Of a stretch of 64,000 nt of DNA, positions 49,581 to 60,550 are shown piece by piece. Numbering within the stretch: position 1 is the first letter of the stretch; each line of letters opens with the position of its first letter. Source of the DNA: Corynebacterium kroppenstedtii DSM 44385. Its GTDB lineage: Bacteria > Actinomycetota > Actinomycetes > Mycobacteriales > Mycobacteriaceae. The position numbers and the translations under genes are program-made. The notes under the pieces were generated by a model. It worked only from the letters and a program-made list of their open reading frames with translations, made no database searches and was not told the origin of the DNA. The stretch covers positions 1,302,001 through 1,366,000 of the forward strand of contig NC_012704.1 in NCBI RefSeq assembly GCF_000023145.1. Reading direction: 5' to 3'.

Positions 49581-52500
49581 TTACTTGCTCTTCGAGGCCT
49601 TCTTGTTCTGCTTGTCCCGAGGAACCTCGACCAATTCGTAGGCCTCGATCTTGTCTCCGACGGAGATGTCGGGGTAGGACAAGACCATACCGCACTCGTA
49701 GCCGTGCTGGACTTCTTGGACATCGTCCTTACCGCGGCGCAGCGATGTGACGGTTGCCTTATCGGCAACAACATTGCCATCGCGAACCAACCGGACTGTC
49801 GCATTTCGCTTAACGACGCCTGTCTCAACCATGCAGCCGGCAATAAGACCAACTGCGGAGGCCTTGAACAGCTGACGGATCTCGGCGGTACCCAGGTCAC
49901 GCTCTTCGTAGATCGGCTTGAGCATGCCGCGAAGAGCAGCCTCGATTTCTTCGATGGCCTTGTAGATGACCGAGTAGTACCGGACATCGACGCCCTCAGC
50001 GTGGGCGGCCTCAGTGGCCTTGCCTTCAGCACGGACGTTGAACCCGATGATGATCGCATCCGAGGCAGCCGCCAAGTGGACGTTTGTCTCGGTGACGGCA
50101 CCGACGCCGCGGTCGATGATGTTGAGCTCAACTTCGTCTCCGACGTCGAGCTTAAGCAGAGCATCTTCCAGGGCCTCGACGGTACCGGCGTTATCACCCT
50201 TAAGGATGAGGTTGAGGCTGCTGGTCTCCTTAAGAACCTTATCCAGATCCTCAAGGGAGACAAGCTTGCGGGAGCGAGCCGCCAGGGCGTTACGACGCCG
50301 TGCGTCACGACGATCCGCAATCTGGCGGGCCGTGCGATCGTCCTCGACAACGAGGAGGTTATCGCCAGCGCCGGGGACACTGGTGAGTCCCTGGACCTGC
50401 ACGGGTACCGAGGGGCCAGCATCGGTAATGTCATTGCCACGTTCGTCGGTCATACGACGGACGCGACCATGCGCGTCACCCACGACGATCGAGTCACCGA
50501 CGTGCAACGTACCGCGCTGGACGATGACGGTGGCAACCGGTCCACGTCCACGGTCGAGGTGGGTCTCGATGGCAACACCCTGAGCATCCATGTCCGGGTT
50601 GGCCACCAGCTCGAGCGATGCATCCGCAGTCAACAGGACTGCTTCAAGCAGCTTGTCGATGTTCTGGCCCTGCTTCGCAGAGATATCCACGAACATGGTG
50701 TCCCCTCCCCATTCTTCTGGGGTGAGACCGTATTCGGTCATCTGGCCACGGATCTTCTCCGGGTCCGCGCCTTCTTTATCAATCTTGTTGACAGCAACGA
50801 CGATCGGAACGTCGGCAGCTTTCGCGTGATTGATGGCCTCTACGGTCTGGGGCATAACACCGTCGTCAGCCGCGACCACCAAGATGGCGATATCGGTGGA
50901 CTGAGCACCACGGGCACGCATGGCGGTGAACGCCTCGTGACCCGGGGTATCCAGGAAGGTCACCAAGCGGTGCTCGCCATCCAAGTCAACCTTCACCTGG
51001 TAAGCACCGATGTGCTGAGTGATGCCGCCGGCCTCGCCCGAAGCGACATTGGCTTTACGGATCGTGTCCAACAGGCGGGTCTTACCGTGGTCAACGTGAC
51101 CCATGACGGTAACCACCGGAGGACGCTTAGTCAGATCCTCTGCGCCACCTTCGTTCTCACCGAACTGGAGGTCGAAGGATTCGAGGAGCTCACGGTCCTC
51201 GTCCTCAGGTGAGACAACCTGGACCTTGTAGTCCATCTCGTCGCCGAGAAGCATCAGAGTCTCGTCAGAGACCGATGCCGTCGCGGTGACCATTTCACCC
51301 AAGTTGAACAGGGCCTGGACCAATGCGGCTGGATCAGCATCGATCTTGTCCGCGAAGTCAGCCAGGGAGGCACCACGCGCGAGGCGAATAGCCTTGCCAT
51401 GACCGTTGGGCAGCTTGACGCCACCAACAACGGTCGGGGCCTGCATTGCCTCGTACTCGTGCCTCTTCTGCCGCTTCGACTTACGACCGCGACGCGGAGC
51501 GCCACCGGGACGCCCGAATGCACCTGCGGTTCCACCGCGACGGCCTCCGCGACCACCGCGTGGACCGCCACCGGGTCCGTGTCCGCCACGGCCTCGACCG
51601 CCACCGAAGTGGTTCGAGGACTTGGAAGGCATCTGACCCGGGCTCGGGTGGGATGGCATCATCGCGGGAGTGGGAGCGTGCCCACTGCCCTGCTTCGAAG
51701 AGCGCTCGTTGCGGTTACCACCGCGACCACGACCGCTCGGCTTCGTGTGTGCACCGGGGCGTGGTGAGTGCTGACCGCCACCGCGCTGGCCGGGCTTACC
51801 CGACGTTCCACCGGGACGTGGCATATCTCCACCACGCGGGCGCGGGGCGGGCCGTGTTCCCGAGGAGAACGGGTTATTCGCTACACGAGGAGCTCGCTTG
51901 CCACCGGGCTTTGCACCTGGCTTCGGAGAGCCTTGACCCGGCTTCGGGGTCGAACGCTGGGAACGCGCAGCTTGATCACTCGGTTTCGGCCCGGGCTTCG
52001 GAGACTTCTTCCCTGCCGCCGTCGGTTCTTCAAACCGTGGCTGACCGGGCTTCGGCGATGATTTCCCAGCCGATGGCTTGGGCGATGCCGCTGACTTGGA
52101 GGCAGACGGCTTTCCAACACCCTGAGCGGACGACTTGCTACCGCTCTGTGCGGGGCGGGGAGCATTCGGGCTTCCCGAGGCACGGGCAGCTGTACCCGGA
52201 GTCGGACCAGACGGACGACGCTGCTGTCCCGGCGTCGACTGACCAGCTGCCGAGGAAGCCTTTCCACTAGCTTTGTCAGCAGATGCGGAGGCTGCAGCGG
52301 AATCCGACTGAGCACTACCAGTTGACGTACCCGACTGATTCGCCTTAGAGGTTTCTCCGCCTTTAGCGTTCTTTCGATTGGCCATCGACGCAGGCGACGG
52401 CGATGCCGAAGGATTCCTACGATGGGCCGCTGCGGCAGCAGCTGCGGCAGCTGCGGCCGCCGGATTCGACTTCGATGACGGTGACCCGGAGGACTTATCA

Positions 52501-52679
52501 GCCACCCCATAGTATTCCTTCATCTTTTTAACGACGGGAGGCTGGACCGTCGACGACGCGGTCTTGACAAATTCTCCCTGCTCTTCGAGCGCAGCGAGCA
52601 GCTTTTTACTTGTTAATTTAAGACTGCTGTCTAGCTGGTTGAGCTGTTTAACGAGCTCGTGGACACGAAGCTTTGGCAC
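49581..52679 (-). CDS. infB: Translation initiation factor IF-2
   Basis: IF-2 is the GTPase that brings initiator tRNA to the ribosome. GTG at 52679 ([11 protein letters not shown]) has GAGGAG just upstream and gives 1032 residues; the frame opens four codons earlier. The N-terminal ~400 residues are very rich in Pro, Gly, Ser, Ala and Lys, with a run of eleven Ala. The G domain (~520 onward) has [23 protein letters not shown] and NKID, followed by domains II-IV. It follows ylxR and nusA on the same strand. Confidence 0.97.
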   Translation of the reverse strand: MPKLRVHELVKQLNQLDSSLKLTSKKLLAALEEQGEFVKTASSTVQPPVVKKMKEYYGVADKSSGSPSSKSNPAAAAAAAAAAAAHRRNPSASPSPASMANRKNAKGGETSKANQSGTSTGSAQSDSAAASASADKASGKASSAAGQSTPGQQRRPSGPTPGTAARASGSPNAPRPAQSGSKSSAQGVGKPSASKSAASPKPSAGKSSPKPGQPRFEEPTAAGKKSPKPGPKPSDQAARSQRSTPKPGQGSPKPGAKPGGKRAPRVANNPFSSGTRPAPRPRGGDMPRPGGTSGKPGQRGGGQHSPRPGAHTKPSGRGRGGNRNERSSKQGSGHAPTPAMMPSHPSPGQMPSKSSNHFGGGRGRGGHGPGGGPRGGRGGRRGGTAGAFGRPGGAPRRGRKSKRQKRHEYEAMQAPTVVGGVKLPNGHGKAIRLARGASLADFADKIDADPAALVQALFNLGEMVTATASVSDETLMLLGDEMDYKVQVVSPEDEDRELLESFDLQFGENEGGAEDLTKRPPVVTVMGHVDHGKTRLLDTIRKANVASGEAGGITQHIGAYQVKVDLDGEHRLVTFLDTPGHEAFTAMRARGAQSTDIAILVVAADDGVMPQTVEAINHAKAADVPIVVAVNKIDKEGADPEKIRGQMTEYGLTPEEWGGDTMFVDISAKQGQNIDKLLEAVLLTADASLELVANPDMDAQGVAIETHLDRGRGPVATVIVQRGTLHVGDSIVVGDAHGRVRRMTDERGNDITDAGPSVPVQVQGLTSVPGAGDNLLVVEDDRTARQIADRRDARRRNALAARSRKLVSLEDLDKVLKETSSLNLILKGDNAGTVEALEDALLKLDVGDEVELNIIDRGVGAVTETNVHLAAASDAIIIGFNVRAEGKATEAAHAEGVDVRYYSVIYKAIEEIEAALRGMLKPIYEERDLGTAEIRQLFKASAVGLIAGCMVETGVVKRNATVRLVRDGNVVADKATVTSLRRGKDDVQEVQHGYECGMVLSYPDISVGDKIEAYELVEVPRDKQNKKASKSK

Positions 52680-52908
52680 TACTCTCCTCACTTGTGGAGT
52701 CGAGGGCCTTCATGCCGCGTCGACTCCGGGGTTAACTGTTGACATTCATCGCTGATGCTTCATCGTGTGCTCATCAGTGTTCAGGTCTTCCTTCGTTCAA
52801 TGGTTCCTACTGAGTGTGCAGAGTTCGGGTTAGTTGTACTGTCCGCCATCCCGATCCGTCTCAATCCTTGTGCAGAAAAGAGAAAGACACGGGTAAAACT
52901 GGCGTCGA

Positions 52909-53238
52909 TTAGGTGGCAGTAACGCTCCCTGACTCCAATGACTCGATGTATTCACCGATCTGGCGGGTATCAGCCTTACCTGATACCCGGAGGGCGCGCT
53001 CGAAAGCACGCCGCTGACGAGCCCGTTCAAAGTTTTCGGCTGTGGGGATAATCCATGCCCCTCGACCTGGTAAGGACCGGGAAGGATCTGGAATAATCAC
53101 AGCCTCTTTCTTTGATGAGCCGTCCTGTGATGCACCGTCTTGCCTTAGGACGACACGCAACATGCGAGTGTCAGAGCACCGCGTCCGAGTAGCAATGCAA
53201 GTGCGTTTGCGGACGGGGGTTGAACCCTGGCGATGCAC
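52909..53238 (-). CDS. ylxR: YlxR family nucleic-acid-binding protein
   Basis: The 109-residue product has the YlxR fold signature: RKRTCIATRTRCSDTRMLRV, then DPSRSLPGRGAWIIPTAENF. These small basic proteins sit between nusA and infB in most bacteria and have been linked to transcription and RNase P. It starts at GTG 53238 with GGAGAG upstream. The C-terminal ~20 residues are variable. Confidence 0.92.
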   Translation of the reverse strand: MHRQGSTPVRKRTCIATRTRCSDTRMLRVVLRQDGASQDGSSKKEAVIIPDPSRSLPGRGAWIIPTAENFERARQRRAFERALRVSGKADTRQIGEYIESLESGSVTAT

Positions 53239-53394
53239 TCTCTGCCACTCTCCTATCGCAGTAACTCTGTGTATGACTCTCTGTTGTGACTACTACGCGC
53301 TGAAGGCCATCAGAGCGTGCGTCATCGTCCCTCGTCATGGAAGGGCATACAACAGTGTAACGTCACAGACTGATTTACGCGAACTTACCAGCGT

Positions 53395-54381
53395 TTATTC
53401 AGTATCCGAGTGTATGTCGATACGCCATCCGGTTAGACGTGCAGCAAGACGGGCGTTTTGCCCTTCTTTACCGATGGCCAGAGATAGCTGATAATCCGGA
53501 ACAGTCACCCGTGCGACTTGTTCCTCCGGATCAACAACCTCAACTTTAAGAACCTTCGACGGGGCCAAAGAATTCCCGACGAAGGTAGCGGGGTCCTCGT
53601 CGAAGTCGATGATGTCGATCTTTTCGCCGCCGAGTTCGTCCATGATCGCTCTCACGCGCTGCCCGCGAGGGCCGATGCACGATCCCTTCGCGTTCACGCC
53701 ATCGATGGTCGATCGCACGGCAACCTTCGAGCGGTGGCCAGCTTCACGAGCAATGGAAACAACCTCGACGGAACCGTCGGCAACCTCGGGAACTTCGAGC
53801 TCGAACAGGCGATGCACGAATTCCGGGTGCGTCCTGGAGATCATGATCTGCACGCCACGTGGCCCGCGGTTGACGTTGACCACGTAGAACTTCAGGCGCT
53901 TGCCGTGAGGATATTTCTCGCCTGGGATCTGCTCGGCGGGGAGCAGCGTTCCGTCATTCCCGTGTGCTTCCGTGCCAAGGCGGGCAATAACGATCCCTTT
54001 CGCCCGCGCGAAAGAATCTGCCTCAACAATGCCTGTGACAACCTTCGAGGTCAGCGACGCATATTCCTCGTAGGTCTGGTCTGCTTCTGCCTCTTGCAAA
54101 CGAGCCACCATTGCCTCGCGGACCGTGCCGGCGAATGAACGGCCAAAGTCCGACGGGGTTTCGTCGACTTCCGCGATGACGTTACCTTCGTCGTCTCGCT
54201 CGGTGACGATAACGGCCACATGCCCATCGTCGGGATCGACATCGACGCGCGCTTCTGAATCACCCCCCGAAGACTTCTCCCACGCTTCCAGCAGAGCCTT
54301 TGCGATGGTGGCTGTCATGTCTTCCACGGACACCCCGCGCTCACGTTCAATCGCGCGCAGCGTGCTCAAGTCGATGTTCAC
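53395..54381 (-). CDS. nusA: Transcription termination/antitermination factor NusA
   Basis: NusA binds RNA polymerase and modulates pausing and termination. The 328-residue product has the N-terminal domain (TLRAIERERGVSVEDMTATI), S1 domain (TGIVEADSFARAKGIVIARL), and two KH domains (VKGSCIGPRGQRVRAIMDEL-like segment, then SLAIGKEGQNARLAARLTGW). It lacks the C-terminal acidic repeats of E. coli NusA, as is normal in actinobacteria. Starts at GTG 54381. Confidence 0.96.
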   Translation of the reverse strand: MNIDLSTLRAIERERGVSVEDMTATIAKALLEAWEKSSGGDSEARVDVDPDDGHVAVIVTERDDEGNVIAEVDETPSDFGRSFAGTVREAMVARLQEAEADQTYEEYASLTSKVVTGIVEADSFARAKGIVIARLGTEAHGNDGTLLPAEQIPGEKYPHGKRLKFYVVNVNRGPRGVQIMISRTHPEFVHRLFELEVPEVADGSVEVVSIAREAGHRSKVAVRSTIDGVNAKGSCIGPRGQRVRAIMDELGGEKIDIIDFDEDPATFVGNSLAPSKVLKVEVVDPEEQVARVTVPDYQLSLAIGKEGQNARLAARLTGWRIDIHSDTE

Positions 54382-54493
54382 TTGTAGCCCTTCGATTTTG
54401 TACCTGCAACCTCAACTTCCCATAGGCTACTCACTGGTCGTTTGGTCGCAAAATGTGGCCCGTGGCGCAATCATGTGTAGCTATTCTCGGGCA

Positions 54494-55063
54494 CTATCCC
54501 AACTGATCAAAGGGCGTGTTAACGAGGCTCATTTCGGCCTCGGGCGGAGTTGAAAACTCCACTTCGAGCTTCGCTTCACGGATCTGGTCCAGTGGGTAGG
54601 TCTTCACCGACGGTTCTTTCTTCCCGGGGAGAACTACAGCCAGCTCGGTCTCGTCAGCGTTCAAGGCACCGACTCGGGCGACGAAGCGAGCGTTGGCGGC
54701 GTTGGCCGTAGCGTGTTCGTCGTCGGCCTGGTTGAGAACAAACGTGGCTATGTGCCCCCGTTGGCGTCGGAAATGACGAGCGGCGAGCAAGGGTTCATCG
54801 AAACCTGGGGTCGAGACCTCAAGACGGTAACCGGCGCCGAAGTTCAACTCCCCATCACTTTCGGCGGCGTCGAAGTTGCGGGAAATCTCGTCCGAGAGTT
54901 CCTCGATAACGTCCAGATCAGGGCGCTGGTCACCGTCGATGCGGATAATGACGGCAGACTTCGCGCCCGCTTTTTTAATATCGACCTTTTCAACATCCAA
55001 TCCACGCGGACCCACGATCTGTTGCACGCGCTGTGTAATCTCTTCTGCCGTCGGGAAAGCCAT
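54494..55063 (-). CDS. rimP: Ribosome maturation factor RimP
   Basis: RimP assists assembly of the 30S subunit. The ATG at 55063 (MAFPTAEEITQRV) gives 189 residues; the frame extends far upstream without support. Seen: VGPRGLDVEKVDIKKAGAKS, IRIDGDQRPDLDVIEELSDE, LEVSTPGFDEPL. It heads the rimP-nusA-ylxR-infB-rbfA-nrnA-dinF-pptT run and is divergent from the ferritin-like gene. Confidence 0.94.
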   Translation of the reverse strand: MAFPTAEEITQRVQQIVGPRGLDVEKVDIKKAGAKSAVIIRIDGDQRPDLDVIEELSDEISRNFDAAESDGELNFGAGYRLEVSTPGFDEPLLAARHFRRQRGHIATFVLNQADDEHATANAANARFVARVGALNADETELAVVLPGKKEPSVKTYPLDQIREAKLEVEFSTPPEAEMSLVNTPFDQLG

Positions 55064-55121
55064 AAAACCAGGATAACGAGTACCAGCCAAGCCCACTAAC
55101 CGCCTGTGAGAGACTAGAACG

Positions 55122-56279
55122 GTGATGAGGAACGTGAAAAGCTCGAAGACGACGAGGAATAGCAGTGCTGAGCAGCTGAAACAGAATAGCTCACGTGAAA
55201 ACCGCGGTGCTGCCCTATCTCGGCGGGCTTTCTTCGGACGCTCCGCGCAGGCCATAGGTGCTGCCGTCGCCGTTACGGTGCTCTCCGGAAGCGGCCTGCT
55301 AGTCGGGTGCGAATCTACGCACACCAAGCCTGACCAGAAATTATCTGACCTCTACGCACAGGCCAACGGGGTGGCGGGCTCACTTGACGCTTCAGAACAC
55401 CACGATGCCGCGGTCTTTGTTCACGCCCACGCGGATGCACTACGACAAGAAATCCGACGCATATGTGGCACGGATAAAGACGGGAATTCTCCGTCAACGT
55501 GCTCGGATTCCACATTGGATTCTGAAGGCAACAGCGGTAATCCACAACCTGCTGGCGGCAACAGTGACGAAGAGTTATCCCAAAAGCTGAAGGATCTCCG
55601 CTCGTCAGTTGTCTCGGTGGCATCTCAAGCGGACACTAAACGCAATAACGGTTTACTTGTCTCTATTGCTTCATCACTATCGGTCATCGCCGCGCAAACG
55701 TCGTTGGGCGACTCGGACTCGGCTAACACGGGGACGGCACAGGACAACGATGCTGCTTCACAATCCAGCCCCACCGCAACGTCGGGTTCATCGAGTGGCA
55801 ACCGTCGTCCCAATAAAGCTGATGTCACCGCAATGACCACGCTGCTCACGACGGAGTATCAAATTATCTACGGGTTCGAGTTAGCCCTGCCCTTTGCGGA
55901 CTCTGCGCTAAAAAAGAGCATCGAGTCGGCAGCGAATAAGCACCGGGCGACGCGGGATCGCATCATTTCATGGCTCGAGGATCAGGCGAAGGTGTCTCAG
56001 AAAAACGTCCCCCTCGCCGATGCTGCATACTCATTTGCAGCCCCGCCGACAGACTTAGAAACCGCCCACCAGTTCCTGATTAACCTGGAGCTACTTGCGT
56101 GCGCTCGAACGTACGACCAAGCTCGGGGTATGAACACAGGTAGTGCGATGGACATAGCTTCCTCGCTGATGACGCCTTCAGCCGTGGACGCCGCATACTT
56201 CATCGACAAAGCTGGGGGAAGCGCGATGAATGATGATCGCCTCCACCTGCCAGGCATGGGGACGTCGGCAAATATCTAG
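55122..56279 (+). CDS. DUF4439 ferritin-like domain protein, Tat-type lipoprotein
   Basis: The N-terminus has a twin-arginine motif SRRAFFGR (~33-40), a hydrophobic stretch, and a lipobox-like LLVGC with Cys at 63, so the product is likely exported folded by Tat and then lipid-anchored. Residues ~70-235 are Ser/Asn/Asp-rich and variable. Residues ~235-385 form the DUF4439 domain (TTLLTTEYQIIYGFELALPF, KHRATRDRIISWLEDQAK), a ferritin-like four-helix bundle. Function is unknown; the fold often holds a di-iron site, not confirmed here. It starts at GTG 55122 or ATG 55125. Confidence 0.88.
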   Translation: MMRNVKSSKTTRNSSAEQLKQNSSRENRGAALSRRAFFGRSAQAIGAAVAVTVLSGSGLLVGCESTHTKPDQKLSDLYAQANGVAGSLDASEHHDAAVFVHAHADALRQEIRRICGTDKDGNSPSTCSDSTLDSEGNSGNPQPAGGNSDEELSQKLKDLRSSVVSVASQADTKRNNGLLVSIASSLSVIAAQTSLGDSDSANTGTAQDNDAASQSSPTATSGSSSGNRRPNKADVTAMTTLLTTEYQIIYGFELALPFADSALKKSIESAANKHRATRDRIISWLEDQAKVSQKNVPLADAAYSFAAPPTDLETAHQFLINLELLACARTYDQARGMNTGSAMDIASSLMTPSAVDAAYFIDKAGGSAMNDDRLHLPGMGTSANI

Positions 56280-56340
56280 CCCCACCCTGGTCAGCTCCTC
56301 CGGCGTTAGCTTGCCGCCGTTAATTTTTCACACAGCGACG

Positions 56341-58125
56341 TTAGCCTTTCACGAGGCGAGCGATATGCTCTGCCGCATCGTCGACGGGGACAGTCTCCAC
56401 CGAATCGGCCAACCGATCGCGCACCTCAATTTTGCCTTCCTTGAACGCGCGACCTAGCACCACAACGTAGGGCATACCCAGCAGTTCCGAATCCTTGAAC
56501 TTCACACCTGGGCTGACCTTCGGCCGATCGTCGAAAAGAATGTCGAGCCCACGGTTGGATAGTTCTTCCGCGAGAGTAGACGCCGCTTCCGCTGCCTCCG
56601 CATCCTTATTCGCAACCACGAGATGGACGGGGAACGGCGCAACGCTGACCGGCCATTTCAGGCCCTTGTCGTCGTGGTACTGCTCAGCAACGACGGCGAC
56701 CAACCGCGAAACTCCGACCCCATAGGATCCCATCGTGGGCCGCGAGCGCTTACCGTTCTCATCCAACACATCGAGTTCGAAGGCGTTGGTGTACTTCCGG
56801 CCAAGCTGGAAGATGTGGCCGATCTCAATACCCTGCTTGAGGAGCAACGTGCCCGTTCCATCCGGTGCAGGATCTCCCTCTTTCACCTCGGCGGCCTCGA
56901 TAGTGCCATCCGGCGTGAAATCGCGGCCCACCGTGACATCAACGCTGTGCTGGCCGTCCACTCCGGCCCCGGTAATCCACCGCGTACCCGCTACCACGCG
57001 TGGATCAACAAGGACCTTCACATCGTGCTCCGCCATTCCCACTGGACCGACGTAGCCCTTGGGCAGGAAGTCATGCTCGTCGAAATCTTCCTGCTCAGCC
57101 AGGACAACTTCTTTCGGCTCCAGCGAGGCCTCGAGGCGTTTCATGTCCACCTCGCGGTCACCAGGGATCGCAATAATGGCGTACGAGAAGTCCTCTTCCC
57201 CCGGTTCCCGCGTCTTCACTACCACGCATTTCAGGGTATCTTGAGCAGTGATTTCACGACCGAACCGCTGGGACACAGTCTCATTCGAATTGGCCCAGTC
57301 CACCAGCGTGGCAATCGTCGTACAGTTAGGCGATTCCAGTGTGATCGCTGGCTCAATCGAATCGATCGCGTTTTCGTCGACAGTCGGTGCAGGAGTAACG
57401 ACAGCCTCAACATTGGCCGCATAATCAGAGCTTGTCGACGTCACAAACGTGTCTTCGCCGACGGGCGAGACAGCGAGGAATTCCTCAGACGCGGACCCAC
57501 CCATCGCACCAGACGTCGCAGCACAGATAGCGTAATCGAGGCCTAAGCGGTTAAACATGCGCTGATAGGCGGCCCGGTGCTTCTGGTACGACTCCTCTAG
57601 CCCCTCGTCTTTCATATCAAAGGAGTAGGAATCACACATGACGAATTCCCGCCCGCGCAAAATTCCTGCGCGAGGCCGTTCTTCATCTCTGTACTTGGTT
57701 TGAATTTGATACAGGGTGACGGGGAAATCTTTATACGAGGAGTACTCGCCTTTCACCGTCTCGGTAAAAATTTCCTCATGAGTAGGGCCTAAGAGATAAT
57801 CGCCTTTTTTACGGTCTTTTAACCGGAAAAGGGCGTCGCCGTACTCTGTCCATCGACCTGTCACTTCATAGGCATCGCGAGGAAGTAAGGCAGGTAATTC
57901 AATTTCTTGAGCACCTATACCGTCCATCTCTTCCCGCACAATCCGCTCAATGTTTCGCAGAACCTTGAGCCCGAGCGGCAGCCACGAATACACACCGGGT
58001 GCGATGCGTCGAATAAAACCGGCCCGAACAAGGAGCTTGTGGCTAGGAACTTCTGCATCTGCAGGGTCTTCACGCAAGGTTCGCACAAAGAGAGAGGACA
58101 TACGGGTAATCATGGCTCGATACAT
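56341..58125 (-). CDS. proS: Proline-tRNA ligase
   Basis: The 594-residue product is a bacterial-type ProRS that charges tRNA-Pro. Class II motifs are visible ([20 protein letters not shown], then [24 protein letters not shown] motif 2, and [17 protein letters not shown]). Between motifs 2 and 3 lies the editing (YbaK-like) domain that clears Ala-tRNA-Pro (residues ~225-400). The C-terminal anticodon domain ends in [10 protein letters not shown]. The start may be ATG 58125 or 58113. Confidence 0.97.
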   Translation of the reverse strand: MYRAMITRMSSLFVRTLREDPADAEVPSHKLLVRAGFIRRIAPGVYSWLPLGLKVLRNIERIVREEMDGIGAQEIELPALLPRDAYEVTGRWTEYGDALFRLKDRKKGDYLLGPTHEEIFTETVKGEYSSYKDFPVTLYQIQTKYRDEERPRAGILRGREFVMCDSYSFDMKDEGLEESYQKHRAAYQRMFNRLGLDYAICAATSGAMGGSASEEFLAVSPVGEDTFVTSTSSDYAANVEAVVTPAPTVDENAIDSIEPAITLESPNCTTIATLVDWANSNETVSQRFGREITAQDTLKCVVVKTREPGEEDFSYAIIAIPGDREVDMKRLEASLEPKEVVLAEQEDFDEHDFLPKGYVGPVGMAEHDVKVLVDPRVVAGTRWITGAGVDGQHSVDVTVGRDFTPDGTIEAAEVKEGDPAPDGTGTLLLKQGIEIGHIFQLGRKYTNAFELDVLDENGKRSRPTMGSYGVGVSRLVAVVAEQYHDDKGLKWPVSVAPFPVHLVVANKDAEAAEAASTLAEELSNRGLDILFDDRPKVSPGVKFKDSELLGMPYVVVLGRAFKEGKIEVRDRLADSVETVPVDDAAEHIARLVKG

Positions 58126-58500
58126 TACCCCACAGTTTCAGTGAGGTCGCGCTCCGGTGGATGGCAATCTCTGTGGTGGAGGTGCGCGTTCACATCTCAG
58201 CGCGGTGTTAGCAACAAAGCCATCGCCAGAGTCACGGTCAAAGCCATCATCAGAGCCTCCGTCGAACCTGGCTCACCATAGCCGTAATTACACCTGCATA
58301 GGGGTAAAATCCCAACACGTAATAAAAACTATTCTTTCTTTTTTAACGCCATTTTGCGCCTGGATACACCCTCTTAATCGATCAACTACAACGATTAACA
58401 AACCAGCTGAGCTGAGAAAATACACGCATTTTCGACATTAAAGTGTCCGCTGTGCCTGCACACCCGTGCCGAACATCAGTAAATAACGGAAGGAGACTCT
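58126..58500. promoter_or_regulatory. Long intergenic region before ino1
   Basis: About 375 bases between divergent proS and ino1 with no recognised gene. The stretch 58310-58440 is strongly A/T-rich and should hold the ino1 promoter. A perfect 7-base inverted repeat at 58374-58398 is a candidate operator. A good AAGGAG lies 8 bases before the ino1 ATG. Confidence 0.55.
58374..58398. promoter_or_regulatory. Candidate repressor/activator operator upstream of ino1
   Basis: TTAATCG (58374-58380) and CGATTAA (58392-58398) form a perfect inverted repeat with an 11-base spacer, ~100 bases before the ino1 ATG. In C. glutamicum ino1 is controlled by the LacI-type regulator IpsA; whether this repeat is its site is inference. 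Confidence 0.45.
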
Positions 58501-59580
58501 ATGTCTGAACGAAAGCCCATTCGCGTGGCGATTGCTGGAGTCGGAAACTGCGCCTCATCACTCGTTCAAGGGGTGGAGTATTACAAAGACGCCGATCCGG
58601 AAGAAACAGTCCCCGGACTCATGCACGTGAAATTCGGCGACTATCACGTCGGCGATATTGAATTTGTCGCCGCATTTGACGTCGATGCAAAGAAAGTTGG
58701 CACTGATCTTTCCAACGCCATTAATGCGTCAGAAAACTGCACGATCAAGATTTGCGACGTTCCCTCGAGTGGATTCACTGTTCAGCGTGGTCCTACGTAT
58801 GACGGTTTAGGTCAGTACTACAAAGAGACAATTGATGAGTCGGCCGAAGAACCTGTTGATGTCACTCAGGTGCTCCGCGATACCCAGGCGGACGTCCTCG
58901 TGTCATATCTGCCCGTGGGATCCGAGCAGGCCGACAAGCATTATGCGCAGTGTGCGATTGACGCTGGCGTTGCGTTTGTTAATGCACTCCCCGTGTTCAT
59001 TGCGTCCGACCCAGAGTGGGCCAAGAAATTCGAAGACGCCGGCGTGCCGATTGTTGGTGACGATATTAAATCACAAGTCGGGGCAACAATTAGCCACCGC
59101 GTGATGGCGAAACTCTTTGAAGATCGTGGAGTTCGGCTTGACCGCACGATGCAATTAAACGTCGGCGGAAATATGGACTTCAAAAATATGCTGGAACGCC
59201 GCCGGCTCGAATCAAAAAAGATTTCTAAAACGCGGGCGGTGACGTCGAATCTTGAGCACGATATGGGTGAAGGCAATGTCCATATTGGGCCGTCCGATTA
59301 TGTTAGTTGGCTTGACGACCGAAAATGGGCCTATGTGCGGTTGGAGGGAACAACTTTCGGCGATGTCCCACTCAATCTGGAATACAAATTAGAAGTTTGG
59401 GACTCCCCTAACTCGGCCGGAATAATTATCGACGCTCTTCGCGCGGCAAAAATTGCGAAAGATCGAGGGGTATCCGGTCCTGTGTATTCGGCCGCGTCGT
59501 ACCTCATGAAGTCGCCACCGAAACAGCTGCGCGATGAGGTTGCTCGGCAGCAGCTCGAAGAATTTATCAGTGGCGAATAA
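58501..59580 (+). CDS. ino1: Myo-inositol-1-phosphate synthase
   Basis: This enzyme turns glucose-6-phosphate into inositol-1-phosphate, needed for mycothiol and phosphatidylinositol lipids in actinobacteria. The 359-residue product has the NAD-binding start [38 protein letters not shown], and [20 protein letters not shown], followed by SKTRAVTSN. The length matches the short actinobacterial form. It is transcribed alone from a long upstream region. Confidence 0.97.
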   Translation: MSERKPIRVAIAGVGNCASSLVQGVEYYKDADPEETVPGLMHVKFGDYHVGDIEFVAAFDVDAKKVGTDLSNAINASENCTIKICDVPSSGFTVQRGPTYDGLGQYYKETIDESAEEPVDVTQVLRDTQADVLVSYLPVGSEQADKHYAQCAIDAGVAFVNALPVFIASDPEWAKKFEDAGVPIVGDDIKSQVGATISHRVMAKLFEDRGVRLDRTMQLNVGGNMDFKNMLERRRLESKKISKTRAVTSNLEHDMGEGNVHIGPSDYVSWLDDRKWAYVRLEGTTFGDVPLNLEYKLEVWDSPNSAGIIIDALRAAKIAKDRGVSGPVYSAASYLMKSPPKQLRDEVARQQLEEFISGE

Positions 59581-59636
59581 TTCCTGCCTCCGCCCCTCAG
59601 CGTGGTACCGGGATGATCGCCCGATAGGCTTTCCCC

Positions 59637-60512
59637 ATGCTGATAATCCTTCCGCCATCGGAGTCACAATCTCACCCAGCCGATACTGCGGATCGTGGAT
59701 CCTCCCACGGTGATGGCCCAACTTTGGATTGGGACACGTTGCGCTTTCCCTCTCTCAATCCGACGCGCCAGGAGATCGCTCAGGAGCTCATCGCCTTGTG
59801 TAGCGTCGAGACTGACGAAGGGCGGGCGCACGCTCGGGAAATATTGGGGTTGTCTGAGCGCCTTGATTCCGAGCGCGCATCAAACGCTCAGCTTTTAACC
59901 AGTCCAGCTGCTCCCGCTTTAACGATCTACACGGGTGTCCTGTACGACGCACTCGCTCCGTCGGGCCGAGGCGAGCCCATCACGAAAGCCGGTCACATTT
60001 GCCCTGCTGTGGGACCTTTGCCCTCCTCAGCTACGCGTCGTCTAGCCATAGGTTCAGCATTATTCGGGGTTATTTCTGCCGACGACGTCATCCCTCATCA
60101 CCGGCTATCCGGCACCGTAACCTTGAACGACTCGACGATGCGGGCGCGGTGGAAACCGGCCTTAACTCATGCTCTAGTCGAATGGTGCGACAGCACGGAC
60201 GCGCAATCCAACGCGATATTCGATTTTCGCTCCGGGACCTACCGGAATCTGGGGCCTGTGCCCGGCGCGACAGAAATACGCGTCGAGACGATCGACTCGT
60301 CTGGAAAACGGAAAGTGGTCTCTCACTTCAACAAGTTTTATAAGGGCCTGGTCGCTAGACACTTGGCGGAAGCTTCTGAATGTAATCAGGAAGACGCTGC
60401 CGAGCTTTTATCCAGCGTGATCGACAAGGAGTTGGGGTTCGCAACGGAAATCCAGGCGGGAGCGGTGAAAGGGACGAAAGGCGACCTCGTCACCATGCTC
60501 ATTCCGCAGTAG
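59637..60512 (+). CDS. yaaA: YaaA family peroxide-stress protein
   Basis: The 291-residue product opens with MLIILPPSESQ, the family hallmark, and has LYTGVLYDAL-like (IYTGVLYDALAPSG) and HFNKFYKGLVARHL motifs. E. coli YaaA lowers free iron and limits damage under hydrogen peroxide stress. The ATG at 59637 is 56 bases after ino1, so the two might share a transcript. Convergent with cobA. Confidence 0.93.
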   Translation: MLIILPPSESQSHPADTADRGSSHGDGPTLDWDTLRFPSLNPTRQEIAQELIALCSVETDEGRAHAREILGLSERLDSERASNAQLLTSPAAPALTIYTGVLYDALAPSGRGEPITKAGHICPAVGPLPSSATRRLAIGSALFGVISADDVIPHHRLSGTVTLNDSTMRARWKPALTHALVEWCDSTDAQSNAIFDFRSGTYRNLGPVPGATEIRVETIDSSGKRKVVSHFNKFYKGLVARHLAEASECNQEDAAELLSSVIDKELGFATEIQAGAVKGTKGDLVTMLIPQ

Positions 60513-60550
60513 AGCTCACGCGGCGTGAGAGCCGAGTTCGCGTGAAGGGC

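Noticed and set aside
49704..51212. 502-codon plus-strand frame opposite infB
   Set aside because: It is antisense to conserved IF-2 sequence and has no recognisable domain; a codon-bias shadow.
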